Assembly (NCBI RefSeq): GCF_018449725.1
Contig: NZ_JAAVVC010000004.1
Coordinates: forward strand, 62,001-126,000
Reading direction: 5' to 3'
Source: Pseudomonas sp. dw_612
GTDB lineage: Bacteria; Pseudomonadota; Gammaproteobacteria; Pseudomonadales; Pseudomonadaceae
DNA: 64,000 nucleotides
This document shows positions 43,266 to 51,482 of this stretch, piece after piece. A model generated the notes under the pieces. The model had not been told where the DNA came from, searched no databases, and saw only the letters and a program-made list of their open reading frames with translations. The position numbers and the translations under genes were made by a program. Each line of letters begins with the position of its first letter. Position 1 is the stretch's first letter.

Positions 43266-44417
43266 ATGCAACTGCAGCCGTTCAAGATCGCCATCCCCGA
43301 CGATGCCATCGCCGATTTGCACCACCGTTTGCGGCGTACCCGTTGGCTGAACGCCATCGAAGGCCAGGGCTGGAGCGAGGGCACGGACCTTGGTTTTTTG
43401 CAGTCGTTGCTCGCGCACTGGGCCGATGATTTTGACTGGCGTGCCCAGGAAGCGCAGCTCAATCAACTGCCGCAATACCTCGCCCACATCGGCGAGCAAA
43501 CGGTGCATTTCGTGCATCAACCCGGCACGGGCCCGGCGCCGCTGCCGTTGATCCTGACCCACGGCTGGCCGGGTTCATTTGTGGAAATGCAGCGCCTGAT
43601 CCCATTGCTCGCAGACCCGGCCAGCCATGGCGGCGACGCGGCGGATGCCTTCCATGTGGTCGTGCCCTCGCTGCCGGGTTACGCCTTCTCCCCTGCGCCG
43701 AAGCATAAGGGCGTCGGGCCCTATGAAGTGGCCGGACTGTGGGCGGCGTTGATGGCTGGTTTGGGGTATGAACGTTTTGGCACTCAAGGCGGCGATCTGG
43801 GCGCCGGGGTGTCGACCTGGCTGGGACGGCGTTTCCCCGAGCAGGTTACAGGGATTCATCTGAACTACGTGCCCGGTTCCTATCGTCCACCGCTGGGCCC
43901 GGACCAACCAGCGATCTCCAGCGAAGAACAAGCCTTTCTCGATCGCGGCGCAGCCTTTGCCGATGCCGAGGGCGCCTACGCCAAAGTCCACGGCACCAAG
44001 CCGCAATCACTCGCCATCGGCCTCAACGACTCGCCCGCCGGATTGGCGGCATGGATGGTCGAAAAATTCCAGGCGTGGACCGATGGTTCGGGCGATCTGC
44101 AACACGCCGTGGCCCTCGACGCGTTGCTGACCAACATCAGCGTTTACTGGTTTACCGGCAGCATCGGTTCGTCGCTGCGGCCGTATGTCGAAGGTCGCGC
44201 CCGTCCGCTGGCCTTTGCCGCCGGGGAACGGGTGCAGCCGCCTACCGGAGTGGCGTTGTTTCCCGCCGAATTGCCGATGCCGCCGCGCAGTTGGGTCGAG
44301 CGCTGTTTCAACGTGCAGCGCTGGACAGCCATGCCCAAGGGCGGCCACTTTGCCGCGATGGAGCAACCGCAGTTATTGGCTGAGGATATCCGGGCGTTCT
44401 TTCGACCACTGCGTTGA
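43266..44417 (+). CDS. Epoxide hydrolase (EHN-domain, alpha/beta hydrolase)
   Basis: A 383-residue epoxide hydrolase with the N-terminal EHN domain (residues about 1-110: FKIAIPDDAIADLHHRLRRT) and an alpha/beta-hydrolase core. HGWPGSF (about 99-105) supplies the oxyanion hole, Asp177 in TQGGDLGAG is the nucleophile, and the catalytic His is in PKGGHFAAMEQP. It opens epoxides to diols. I chose the ATG at 43266, where the family start begins; the frame is open to 43155. A repeat related to one at 49548 follows directly after the stop. Its neighbours include a GSH-dependent enzyme and an aldehyde dehydrogenase, a detoxification theme. Confidence 0.86.
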   Translation: MQLQPFKIAIPDDAIADLHHRLRRTRWLNAIEGQGWSEGTDLGFLQSLLAHWADDFDWRAQEAQLNQLPQYLAHIGEQTVHFVHQPGTGPAPLPLILTHGWPGSFVEMQRLIPLLADPASHGGDAADAFHVVVPSLPGYAFSPAPKHKGVGPYEVAGLWAALMAGLGYERFGTQGGDLGAGVSTWLGRRFPEQVTGIHLNYVPGSYRPPLGPDQPAISSEEQAFLDRGAAFADAEGAYAKVHGTKPQSLAIGLNDSPAGLAAWMVEKFQAWTDGSGDLQHAVALDALLTNISVYWFTGSIGSSLRPYVEGRARPLAFAAGERVQPPTGVALFPAELPMPPRSWVERCFNVQRWTAMPKGGHFAAMEQPQLLAEDIRAFFRPLR

Positions 44418-44449
44418 TCTTTGCAGAGGTGCCGCGTAAAAAAGCCTGT
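44414..44449 (+). repeat. 36-base repeat, copy 1
   Basis: This 36-base sequence runs from the end of the epoxide-hydrolase gene towards yghU. It matches the one at 49548-49583 at 31 of 36 positions: 13 identical bases, five that differ, then 18 identical (CCGCGTAAAAAAGCCTGT). The origin is unknown; it is not a REP. Confidence 0.7.
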
Positions 44450-44514
44450 TCGCGACGAGAACTGTCCATCCGCGGTTCTCGTGATCACAGCCCGCAACCC
44501 ATAAGGTTCGTCTC

Positions 44515-45354
44515 ATGAGCAAAGCGTCCTACGTTCCTCCCAAAGTCTGGAAAAATAATGCCGCGTCCGGCGGACAATTCGCCAGCATCAACCGCCCGAC
44601 CGCCGGGCCGACCCATGAAAAAACATTGCCCGTCGGCAAGCATCCGTTGCAGCTTTATTCGCTGGCCACACCCAACGGCGTAAAGGTCACCATCCTGCTT
44701 GAAGAACTGCTGGCACTCGGGCACAGCGAAGCCGAATACGACGCCTGGCTGATCCGCATCAATGAGGGTGACCAGTTCTCCAGCGGCTTTGTCGAGATCA
44801 ACCCCAACTCGAAAATCCCGGCGTTGCTGGATCGCAGCGTGGAGCCGGCGCTCCGCGTCTTCGAGTCCGGTTCGATCCTGCTGTATCTGGCGGAAAAGTT
44901 CGGCGCCTTCCTCCCCACCGATCTGGCAGGACGCACCGAAACCTTGAACTGGCTGTTCTGGCAGATGGGCTCAGCGCCTTACTTGGGCGGCGGTTTCGGG
45001 CATTTCTACGCCTATGCGCCAGAGAAGCTTGAGTACCCGATCAACCGCTTCACCATGGAGGCCAAGCGTCAGTTGGATGTGCTCGATCGCCGACTGGCCG
45101 AAAGCCCTTATCTGGCCGGTGACACTTACACCATCGCCGATATCGCGGTCTGGCCCTGGTACGGCCAACTGGTGCGGGGCAACGTGTACTCGGCGGCCGA
45201 GTTTCTTTCGGCCCACGAATACACCCACGTGCAGCGCTGGGCGGAGGACATTGCGAATCGGCCGGCGGTCATTCGTGGGCAGCGCGTCAACCGCACGTGG
45301 GGCGATGAGGCGAGCCAAGTGCCTGAGCGGCACCAGGCGGATGATTTGGCTTAG
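44515..45354 (+). CDS. yghU: Glutathione S-transferase-fold disulfide-bond reductase, YghU type
   Basis: A 279-residue member of the YghU/Nu-class GST family, which uses two glutathiones as a disulfide-bond reductase with peroxidase activity (family knowledge). The start YVPPKVWKNNAASGGQFASI and PTHEKTLPVGKHPLQLYS are near-diagnostic. The thioredoxin-like domain has TPNGVKVTILLEEL, and the helical domain has RRLAESPYLAGDTYTIADIAV. It reads in the same direction as the epoxide hydrolase, 97 bases after it, and is followed by a bidirectional terminator. Confidence 0.9.
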   Translation: MSKASYVPPKVWKNNAASGGQFASINRPTAGPTHEKTLPVGKHPLQLYSLATPNGVKVTILLEELLALGHSEAEYDAWLIRINEGDQFSSGFVEINPNSKIPALLDRSVEPALRVFESGSILLYLAEKFGAFLPTDLAGRTETLNWLFWQMGSAPYLGGGFGHFYAYAPEKLEYPINRFTMEAKRQLDVLDRRLAESPYLAGDTYTIADIAVWPWYGQLVRGNVYSAAEFLSAHEYTHVQRWAEDIANRPAVIRGQRVNRTWGDEASQVPERHQADDLA

Positions 45355-45468
45355 CTGATCAGTTCGGCGGCCGGATCGGGTTTACGCGATTCGGCCGCTG
45401 GCGCCATGAGTTCAAGCAATGTCATCCATTTGTGGCCCCGCTTGCGGCTCATTTTGACGAGAATCTGA

Positions 45469-45504
45469 AAAAATCCCGGACACATGAATGTCTCCGGGAT
45501 TTTT
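45469..45504. terminator. Bidirectional rho-independent terminator
   Basis: Perfect 12-bp arms AAAAATCCCGGA / TCCGGGATTTTT (45469-45480 and 45493-45504), with A- and T-runs that serve both strands. It lies between the convergent yghU and aldehyde dehydrogenase genes. Confidence 0.88.
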
Positions 45505-45533
45505 CATTGATGCCATCGGGAACGGCTGCCGAC

Positions 45534-46988
45534 TTACTTCTTGATCAACAGCGTTTTAGGGTTGGTGAACAGCAGGCGACCTTCATGCCCACCCTCGGTG
45601 CCCACACCGGACTGTTTGTGGCCGCCGAACGGAATGTCCACGCCTTGGGTGTGTATTTCGTTGACCCACACCATGCCGGTTTCCAGACGATTCGCCACCG
45701 CCACGGCCAGCCGGGTATCGCGTCCCCACACGGAGCCGCCCAAGCCGAACGGGCTGTCGTTGGCGCGTTCGATCACATCGTCCACCTCGTCATACACGAT
45801 GATCGGCACGATCGGGCCAAACTGTTCTTCCTGGACGATCTTCGAGTTCTCCGGCGGGTTGTCCACCACGGTGACGGGAATAAAATAACCCGGCCGCGCC
45901 TCGTCCACCTCACCGCCCAGCACGATTTTCTGACCGTTGGCCTTGATGTCGTCGAGGAAGGTGCGGACCTTGTCGTACTGCATCTTGTTTTGCATCGGGC
46001 CAATCGTAACGTCCGGATCGAGGCCGTCGCCGAGCTTCTGCCGGCGGGCGTACTCGACGAATGCCGCGACGAACTCCTCATGGAAAGACCGATGGATGTA
46101 CAGGCGCTTGATGCCCACGCACCATTGTCCCGAGTTGCCAACCGCGCCCCAGAACAGCGGGGGAATCGCGGATTCCCAGTCGGCATCGGGCAGGACGATG
46201 GCGGCGTCGTTGCCGCCCATTTCCAGGGTCAGGCGCTTGACGGTGCCGGCAGCCGAGCGGATCACATGCTTGCCGGTTTGCGTCGAGCCGGTGAAGCTGA
46301 TCTTGGCGATGTCCGGATGAGCCGTCATTTGCGGCCCGAGTTCGTTGCCGCCGGAGACAATCGACAGCACGCCCGGCGGGAAGACCGATTGCGCAATTTG
46401 CCCGAAGCGCAATGTGGTCAGCGGCGTGAACGGCGATGGCTTGATCACCATGGTGTTGCCGGTGAGCAACGCCGGAGCGACCTTCCACAGCGCCAGCAGC
46501 ACCGGGAAATTCCACGGTGTAATCGCGCCGACCACACCCAGCGGTGTGTGGTGCAGTTCGACAATGTGGCTGTCAGTGTCTTCGAGGATTTCGACCGGAA
46601 TGCGTCGGGCGGCAATCTGGCGAATCCAGGAAATCGACTGGTCGACTTCCGGCTCGGCTCCGCTTTTGAGCGGTTTACCCTGCTCCAACGTCAGCAAACG
46701 GGCCAGTTCATCGCGGTGAACTTCCAGGGCGTCAGCATAGGCATTCAGGTAGTTCTGGCGTTCGTCATAACTGAGCAGCGACCAGCTCTTGAACGCAGAT
46801 TTGGCCGCCGCCACGGCCTGATCAAGTTGTTCGGAAGTTGCGGCCGGCGCGTTAGCCAGTACTTGGCCTGTTGCCGGATTGATTACAGCGAATGAGTCCT
46901 TTGACTCGACAAGTTCGCCAGCGATACTCAGATAATAAGTTCCGTTAAATAAATGGGCCGGCGCAATGCTACGCGACACGTTATTCAT
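45534..46988 (-). CDS. NAD(P)-dependent aldehyde dehydrogenase
   Basis: A 484-residue aldehyde dehydrogenase. ITPWNFPVLLALWKVAPALLTG binds the cofactor, the Glu base is in LEMGGNDA, and the catalytic Cys in NSGQWC. FGPIVPI and PFGGHKQSGVGTEGG are conserved. It is closest in pattern to betaine/phenylacetaldehyde/aminobutyraldehyde dehydrogenases; the aldehyde is unknown. GGAG precedes the ATG. The gene is alone on this strand, with the DJ-1/PfpI gene upstream. It is not next to the hydroxyproline genes, so it is unlikely to be their semialdehyde dehydrogenase. Confidence 0.88.
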   Translation of the reverse strand: MNNVSRSIAPAHLFNGTYYLSIAGELVESKDSFAVINPATGQVLANAPAATSEQLDQAVAAAKSAFKSWSLLSYDERQNYLNAYADALEVHRDELARLLTLEQGKPLKSGAEPEVDQSISWIRQIAARRIPVEILEDTDSHIVELHHTPLGVVGAITPWNFPVLLALWKVAPALLTGNTMVIKPSPFTPLTTLRFGQIAQSVFPPGVLSIVSGGNELGPQMTAHPDIAKISFTGSTQTGKHVIRSAAGTVKRLTLEMGGNDAAIVLPDADWESAIPPLFWGAVGNSGQWCVGIKRLYIHRSFHEEFVAAFVEYARRQKLGDGLDPDVTIGPMQNKMQYDKVRTFLDDIKANGQKIVLGGEVDEARPGYFIPVTVVDNPPENSKIVQEEQFGPIVPIIVYDEVDDVIERANDSPFGLGGSVWGRDTRLAVAVANRLETGMVWVNEIHTQGVDIPFGGHKQSGVGTEGGHEGRLLFTNPKTLLIKK

Positions 46989-47097
46989 GACATCAACTCC
47001 AAAGTATTAACTTTTCAGGCAATAGTTGGCCGACATGCCAACGAATCGTCAGCACGCGACTTATAAACTTTAGAAAGGTAAGCGTTAGCGGATTAAA

Positions 47098-47775
47098 TCA
47101 CGCCAGCAACTTGAGCAGTGCTTTTGCAACTGCCTCGGAACTTGCCGGATTCTGCCCGGTGACCAACAGACCGTCTTCGACAATAAACGACGCCCAGTCA
47201 CTGCCCTTTTCATACCGGGCGCCGAGTGCCTTGAATTCGTCTTCGATGAGAAACGGCACCACTTCAGTCAGACCGACGCCGGCCTCTTCCGAATTGGTGA
47301 AACCGGTGACGCGGCGGTTCTTGATCAGCGGTTCACCGCTGGCAGCCTTGACGTGACGCAGCGCGCCCGGCGCATGGCATACGAAGCCGATGGGTTTGCC
47401 GGCGCGCTCAAAGGCTTCGATCAACGCAATCGAAGTGCTCGATTCCGCCAGATCCCACAGCGGACCGTGACCACCTGGGTAAAACACCGTGTCGAAATCC
47501 GCCTGCGAAACCGAATCCAGGGTTACGGTAGACGCCAAGGCCTGCTGCGCCGCCGGGTCGGCCTTGAAGCGCTCGGTGTATTCGGTCTGGAACTCGGACT
47601 GATCACTTTTCGGGTCCAGCGGTGGTTGCCCGCCGGCCGGCGACGCCAGCACCACTTGAGCACCCGCGTCGGTAAACGCGTAGTACGGCGCGGCGAACTC
47701 TTCGAGCCAGAAACCGGTTTTCTTGCCGGTGTTGCCCAGTTGATCGTGGGAGGTCAATACCATTAATACTTTCAT
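47098..47775 (-). CDS. DJ-1/PfpI-superfamily protein (HchA/YajL-like, type 1 GATase fold)
   Basis: A 225-residue DJ-1/PfpI-fold protein of the eukaryotic-type 'ThiJ' branch. Cys133-His134 in GFVCHAPGAL is the nucleophile elbow. MVLTSHDQLG, EEFAAPYYAF and FYPGGHGPLWDL are conserved. Related proteins act as glyoxalase III or deglycase-like enzymes on reactive carbonyls (family knowledge, debated). It lies 26 bases downstream of a TetR gene on the same strand, so TetR probably represses it. A clear GAGGAAG ribosome-binding site precedes the ATG. Confidence 0.87.
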   Translation of the reverse strand: MKVLMVLTSHDQLGNTGKKTGFWLEEFAAPYYAFTDAGAQVVLASPAGGQPPLDPKSDQSEFQTEYTERFKADPAAQQALASTVTLDSVSQADFDTVFYPGGHGPLWDLAESSTSIALIEAFERAGKPIGFVCHAPGALRHVKAASGEPLIKNRRVTGFTNSEEAGVGLTEVVPFLIEDEFKALGARYEKGSDWASFIVEDGLLVTGQNPASSEAVAKALLKLLA

Positions 47776-47801
47776 GTCTGCTTCCTCGGAGGGTGTGGGT
47801 A

Positions 47802-48404
47802 TCAGTGTTTGTCAGCGCATCCCAACAACGTTCGCGTCATCAGCATGGCTTCATCGAATGCAACGGTTGTAAGGGTTATCTTTGCCATGACACTCGCCCC
47901 CAGCCACAACGCGTACAAGCGCAGCGCCATGCACTCGGGAGCTTCATCAATCGTCAGTGATCCATCTTTAATGCCGCGATCCAGCGCGGCCGCCAGCACG
48001 TTGATGATCTGCGACGTGCCGCGATCCAGGGCGAGCCGCATGGGTTCGGAAAGATCCGCCACCTCGGCCCCGAGTTTGACGGCCAGGCACTTGCCGGCAT
48101 CTGTTTGCTGGGTCTGGTTGTCGACCCAGCACTGCCAATACCGCAATAACTTCTGGTGTTCCGACGCATTCGGCTCCTGAAAAATCTGCCGCACTTCGTT
48201 CAAATAACTTTCAAAAAAGTTATCCAGCAGTGCCACACCGAACGCATCTTTTGAACCAAAGTAATGATAAAACGAGCCTTTGGGAACATCGGCGGCCTGA
48301 AGCACTTCATTCAAACCCACTGCAGTAAAACCTTTATGACTCACAATCAGTTGTGCGGTATCAAGAATATGCTGCCTTACACTGTTACTGACGTTCATCT
48401 TCAT
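47802..48404 (-). CDS. TetR-family regulator
   Basis: A 200-residue TetR/AcrR regulator. The N-terminal helix-turn-helix is at residues about 10-55, with GLNEVLQAADVPKGSFYHYFGSKDAF, a sequence very close to the NemR/AcuR-type members that sense electrophiles. The ligand domain has a few Cys residues (Cys in YWQCWVD and GKCLAV) that could be reactive. It is upstream of the DJ-1/PfpI gene in one unit and divergent from a GlxA-type regulator. ATGs at 48404 and 48398 are both possible starts. Confidence 0.86.
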   Translation of the reverse strand: MKMNVSNSVRQHILDTAQLIVSHKGFTAVGLNEVLQAADVPKGSFYHYFGSKDAFGVALLDNFFESYLNEVRQIFQEPNASEHQKLLRYWQCWVDNQTQQTDAGKCLAVKLGAEVADLSEPMRLALDRGTSQIINVLAAALDRGIKDGSLTIDEAPECMALRLYALWLGASVMAKITLTTVAFDEAMLMTRTLLGCADKH

Positions 48405-48580
48405 ATCCAACTGTCTGAGTAGACCAGTCGTCTAGCTCGTTGAGTTGAATGTTAGGAGCCGGGTAAAAGTTGCACAATGTCAAATCCGCAAGGATTTCGG
48501 ACATGGCCGTCACGATGTCAGTTGCCGTTTGCCGGACCAACCCCGACAATCACCGACTTGTCGCCCCCTGGAGAGATGGA

Positions 48581-49519
48581 ATGCACAGCGTTGCACTGGT
48601 GGTTTATCCAAACTTTCAACCGCTGAGCCTGTCCGTAGGCTCGGTATTCGAATGTGCAAACCTGCTGCACGATGAACCGGCCTACGAATTTCATCTCGTG
48701 TCGGAAACCGGCGGCGCCGTCATGTCCTCCCAGGGCTTTTCGGTGAACAGTACGCCGATCCGTGCTGAGGGTTACGACACCCTGATTGTCAGCGGCTACC
48801 TTGAATTCCAGTTGCCGGACACCAGCCTGCTCGAATTCGTCAGGGCCGCCTCCGCGCAATCGCGGCGGGTGGTCTCGCTGTGCACCGGCATCTTTGTGCT
48901 GGCTGAAGCCGGTTTACTGACTGGCAAACGCGCCACCACGCACTGGCTTCACGCGCCGGCCTTCCAGAAGCGCTACCCGGACATTCGCCTTGAGGAAAAC
49001 AAGCTGTTCGTGGTGGACGGCCAGGTGTGGACAGGCGCGGGAATGAGCGCCGCGCTGGACTTGACGCTGGCCATGGTCGAGAACGATTTGGGCAGCGACC
49101 TGGCGCGGCGGATCTCGCGCAAACTGGTGATCTATCAGCGCCGTGGCAGCGAACAATCTCAACTGTCTGCACTGCTGGAACTGGACCCCAAGTCTGATCG
49201 CGTGCAGTTGGCGATGGCCTACGCACGGGAGAATCTGACCGATGATCTGTCTGTCGAAGCGCTCGCCGCCGTGGCGCGACTCAGCCCTCGCCAGTTCAGT
49301 CGTTTGTTCAGAGAAGAAACCGGGAAAACACCCGCCAAGGCCATCGAAAGCCTGCGGGTGGAAGCGGCGCGGATCATGATGGAAACCGGCCGCCATCCCA
49401 TTGAAGTCATCGCCAGGGCGACCGGATTCGGCGATCGCGAACGCATGCGTCAGGCGTTTTTGCGGGCCTTCGGACAAGCACCACAGGCGATGCAAACCGC
49501 GCTGTTCAACGCCGGGTAA
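48581..49519 (+). CDS. GlxA/FtrA-type AraC regulator with DJ-1/PfpI domain
   Basis: A 312-residue regulator with an N-terminal DJ-1/PfpI domain (residues about 1-175; Cys101 in VVSLCTGIFVLAEAG). The C-terminal AraC double helix-turn-helix (about 215-310) has LSPRQFSRLFREETGKTPAK and IARATGFGDRERMRQAFLRAFG. It is of the same architecture as the regulator at 1242 but clearly different in sequence. GGAG lies nine bases before the ATG at 48581; the frame is open to 48470. It is divergent from TetR and upstream of the GNAT-MFS unit, with the 36-base repeat in between. Confidence 0.86.
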   Translation: MHSVALVVYPNFQPLSLSVGSVFECANLLHDEPAYEFHLVSETGGAVMSSQGFSVNSTPIRAEGYDTLIVSGYLEFQLPDTSLLEFVRAASAQSRRVVSLCTGIFVLAEAGLLTGKRATTHWLHAPAFQKRYPDIRLEENKLFVVDGQVWTGAGMSAALDLTLAMVENDLGSDLARRISRKLVIYQRRGSEQSQLSALLELDPKSDRVQLAMAYARENLTDDLSVEALAAVARLSPRQFSRLFREETGKTPAKAIESLRVEAARIMMETGRHPIEVIARATGFGDRERMRQAFLRAFGQAPQAMQTALFNAG

Positions 49520-49547
49520 AGCACCTCGCGGTTGTTTCACCTTTGCA

Positions 49548-49583
49548 TTGATCTTTGCAGGCGCCCCGCGTAAAAAAGCCTGT
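49548..49583 (+). repeat. 36-base repeat, copy 2
   Basis: Second copy of the repeat at 44414-44449, 31 of 36 positions identical. It lies just after the end of the GlxA-type gene and before the GNAT gene. In this copy CAGGC and GCCTG at the ends could pair into a short stem; copy 1 cannot do so. Confidence 0.7.
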
Positions 49584-49611
49584 CCCTTATCGATTGCGCA
49601 AGGAGCATTGG

Positions 49612-50127
49612 ATGCTGGCGTTACACACCGAGCTGCTGTATTTCCGGACCATGGTCGAGTCTGACTGGCCACTGTTTCTCAGGCTGCATTCCGAACCCCA
49701 GACCATGCAATTCGTGTTCGGCGAGATTGCCGAGGAACAGATTCGCAAAGGCTTCGATCACCGGCTTCCAGAGTGGACGCCGCAGTCTGATCATTGGTTA
49801 TGCCTGGTGGTGATCGACAAGGCCAGCGAGCAGGAACTGGGGGTCAGCGGCTTTCGCATTCTGTCGCCGGGTCACGCTGAAGTCGGCACCCTGCTGCTGC
49901 CGGAATTTCAGGGTAAGGGCTTCGGCACCGAGTCCCGGCGCGCGATCATCGACTATGCCATCGCCATCGGTCTCGACTCCCTGGAGTCGACCGTCACCGA
50001 TGGCAACATTGCTTCGTGCAAGGTTTTGGAAAAATGCGGTTTCGTGTTTGACCGCCGCGTGCCCCAGGCCTATCAGATTGGTGATCAATGGTTTGACGAC
50101 TTGATCTATCAGCGCCGGCTCACCTGA
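49612..50127 (+). CDS. GNAT-family acetyltransferase (RimJ/RimL type)
   Basis: A 171-residue N-acetyltransferase. LHTELLYFRTMVESDWPLFL is the typical RimJ/RimL-like start. GTLLLPEFQGKGFGTESRRA binds acetyl-CoA through the Q/RxxGxG/A motif, and SCKVLEKCGFVFDRRVPQ follows. The substrate may be a protein N-terminus, an amino acid or an antibiotic. AAGGAG precedes the ATG at 49612 at good spacing. It overlaps the MFS gene by one base, so both are translated together. Confidence 0.87.
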   Translation: MLALHTELLYFRTMVESDWPLFLRLHSEPQTMQFVFGEIAEEQIRKGFDHRLPEWTPQSDHWLCLVVIDKASEQELGVSGFRILSPGHAEVGTLLLPEFQGKGFGTESRRAIIDYAIAIGLDSLESTVTDGNIASCKVLEKCGFVFDRRVPQAYQIGDQWFDDLIYQRRLT

Positions 50128-51365
50128 TGAGTCAACGCCCGAGCACCGTGGCCTCCCTGCGTGCCCTTCCCCATCCGACCCGTTGGCTGTTGTTCGGGAT
50201 CGGGTTGGCCCGCGTCGCTTCTTTCATGATCTGGCCATTCATTGCCGTGGCGATGAACAAGCGCTTCGGTACGCCGATCACCGAGATTGGCGCGCAACTG
50301 GCCCTCGGTGCGTTGATATCGATTGCCTTGTCACCGCTCAGCGGCCTGCTGGGTGATCGCTTCAACTCGCGCAACTTGATGCTGTTCGGCTGCGCGCTGT
50401 GTGCCAGTTGTTACCTGCTGATGGGCCTGCTGCCGGGGCAAACCAGCTACTTCGTGGCGATCATCGGCATGGCGTTGTCCCAGAGCATTCTCGAGCCGCT
50501 GCTGCGTATGCTGTTGAGTGACACGGCGGTCGATGATGCCCAGCGCACGTTCCTGTTCCATATCCGTTATTACGTGGTCAATTGCGCGGCGGCGACCGGC
50601 CCGTTGATCGGCCTGTGGTTTGCCAACCACCAGAGCGATGGCGTGTTTGCGATTGCCGTGTGCGTCTACGCGGTGCTGACGCTGACCATTCTCAATGCTG
50701 CCCGCGCACAGTTGCGCAACCCGCACCTGACGAAAACCGCTTCCCCACCACTGCGGGAGATTTTCCGCGCCATCCTCGGCAGCAAGTTGTTCCTGTCGAT
50801 CATCGTCGCCAATTTTTTCCTGGTGCTGGTCTACGCGCAAATCGATGAACCGCTGACCTTCTACCTGCTGCAATTGAGCGTCGACGACATCAACCACATC
50901 ATCGCCATGATGAGTTTCACCAACGCCGCCGTGGTGCTGGTGGTGCACCTGTTCCTGATGAGTTGGCTGATCGCGCTGGCCGACAAGACCGCCTACCTGA
51001 TGGCGCTGGGTTGCCTGATGGTCGCGCACGCGATCATTGCGTTGAATACCGGAGCGTGGTGGGCCGGCTGGCTGTCCGCGGTGGTCTTCGCCACGTTTGC
51101 CGAGATCATTGTGATGCCGCTGTTCGGGACCCTCATCGATCGCCTCGCGCCACCGGGCATGCGCGGCAGTTTTATCGGCATCTCGATGCTGGCGGGGTTG
51201 GGTTCGGCCTTGGCGCCGTTGCTGGGCGCGGTGGTGATTGCCCATTTTGGTGGTGCGGTGTTGTTCTGGGGGTTGGCGCTGGCCTGTATTCCGATCGGGT
51301 TGTTGGGGTATCGGGTGTTGCGGGTTGGTCAGCCTGAGGTCGTGCCAGCCACCTCCACGGTGTGA
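50127..51365 (+). CDS. MFS transporter
   Basis: A 412-residue major-facilitator protein with 12 predicted helices. The loop 2-3 motif is LSGLLGDRFNSRN. The MdtH/YceL-like pattern (ARVASFMIWPFIAVAMNKRF near the start) suggests drug or metabolite export. It starts at the stop of the GNAT gene. It is convergent with the dioxygenase/NRPS genes on the other strand and could export their product, but the separate strand and a REP pair between make that weak. Confidence 0.84.
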   Translation: MSQRPSTVASLRALPHPTRWLLFGIGLARVASFMIWPFIAVAMNKRFGTPITEIGAQLALGALISIALSPLSGLLGDRFNSRNLMLFGCALCASCYLLMGLLPGQTSYFVAIIGMALSQSILEPLLRMLLSDTAVDDAQRTFLFHIRYYVVNCAAATGPLIGLWFANHQSDGVFAIAVCVYAVLTLTILNAARAQLRNPHLTKTASPPLREIFRAILGSKLFLSIIVANFFLVLVYAQIDEPLTFYLLQLSVDDINHIIAMMSFTNAAVVLVVHLFLMSWLIALADKTAYLMALGCLMVAHAIIALNTGAWWAGWLSAVVFATFAEIIVMPLFGTLIDRLAPPGMRGSFIGISMLAGLGSALAPLLGAVVIAHFGGAVLFWGLALACIPIGLLGYRVLRVGQPEVVPATSTV

Positions 51366-51377
51366 AATTTGCCCCTT

Positions 51378-51465
51378 GTGGGAGCGGGCTTGCTCGCGAA
51401 GGCGGTGTGCCAGACGCTATTAATGTCGACTGATACACCGCCTTCGCGAGCAAGCCCGCTCCCAC
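51378..51465. repeat. REP pair (REPIN), same family as 31864
   Basis: Inverted REP copies, arms about 51378-51408 and 51435-51465, of GTGGGAGCGGGCTTGCTCGCGA type, around a short spacer. The arm core is identical to the one at 31864. It lies between the convergent MFS and TauD-fold dioxygenase genes, a usual REP position. Confidence 0.9.
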
Positions 51466-51482
51466 AGGGGATTGTGTGGTTT

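Noticed and set aside
45534..46988. Missing semialdehyde dehydrogenase of the hydroxyproline pathway
   Set aside because: It is 24 kb away, next to detoxification genes, and its motifs fit the betaine/phenylacetaldehyde dehydrogenase pattern better.
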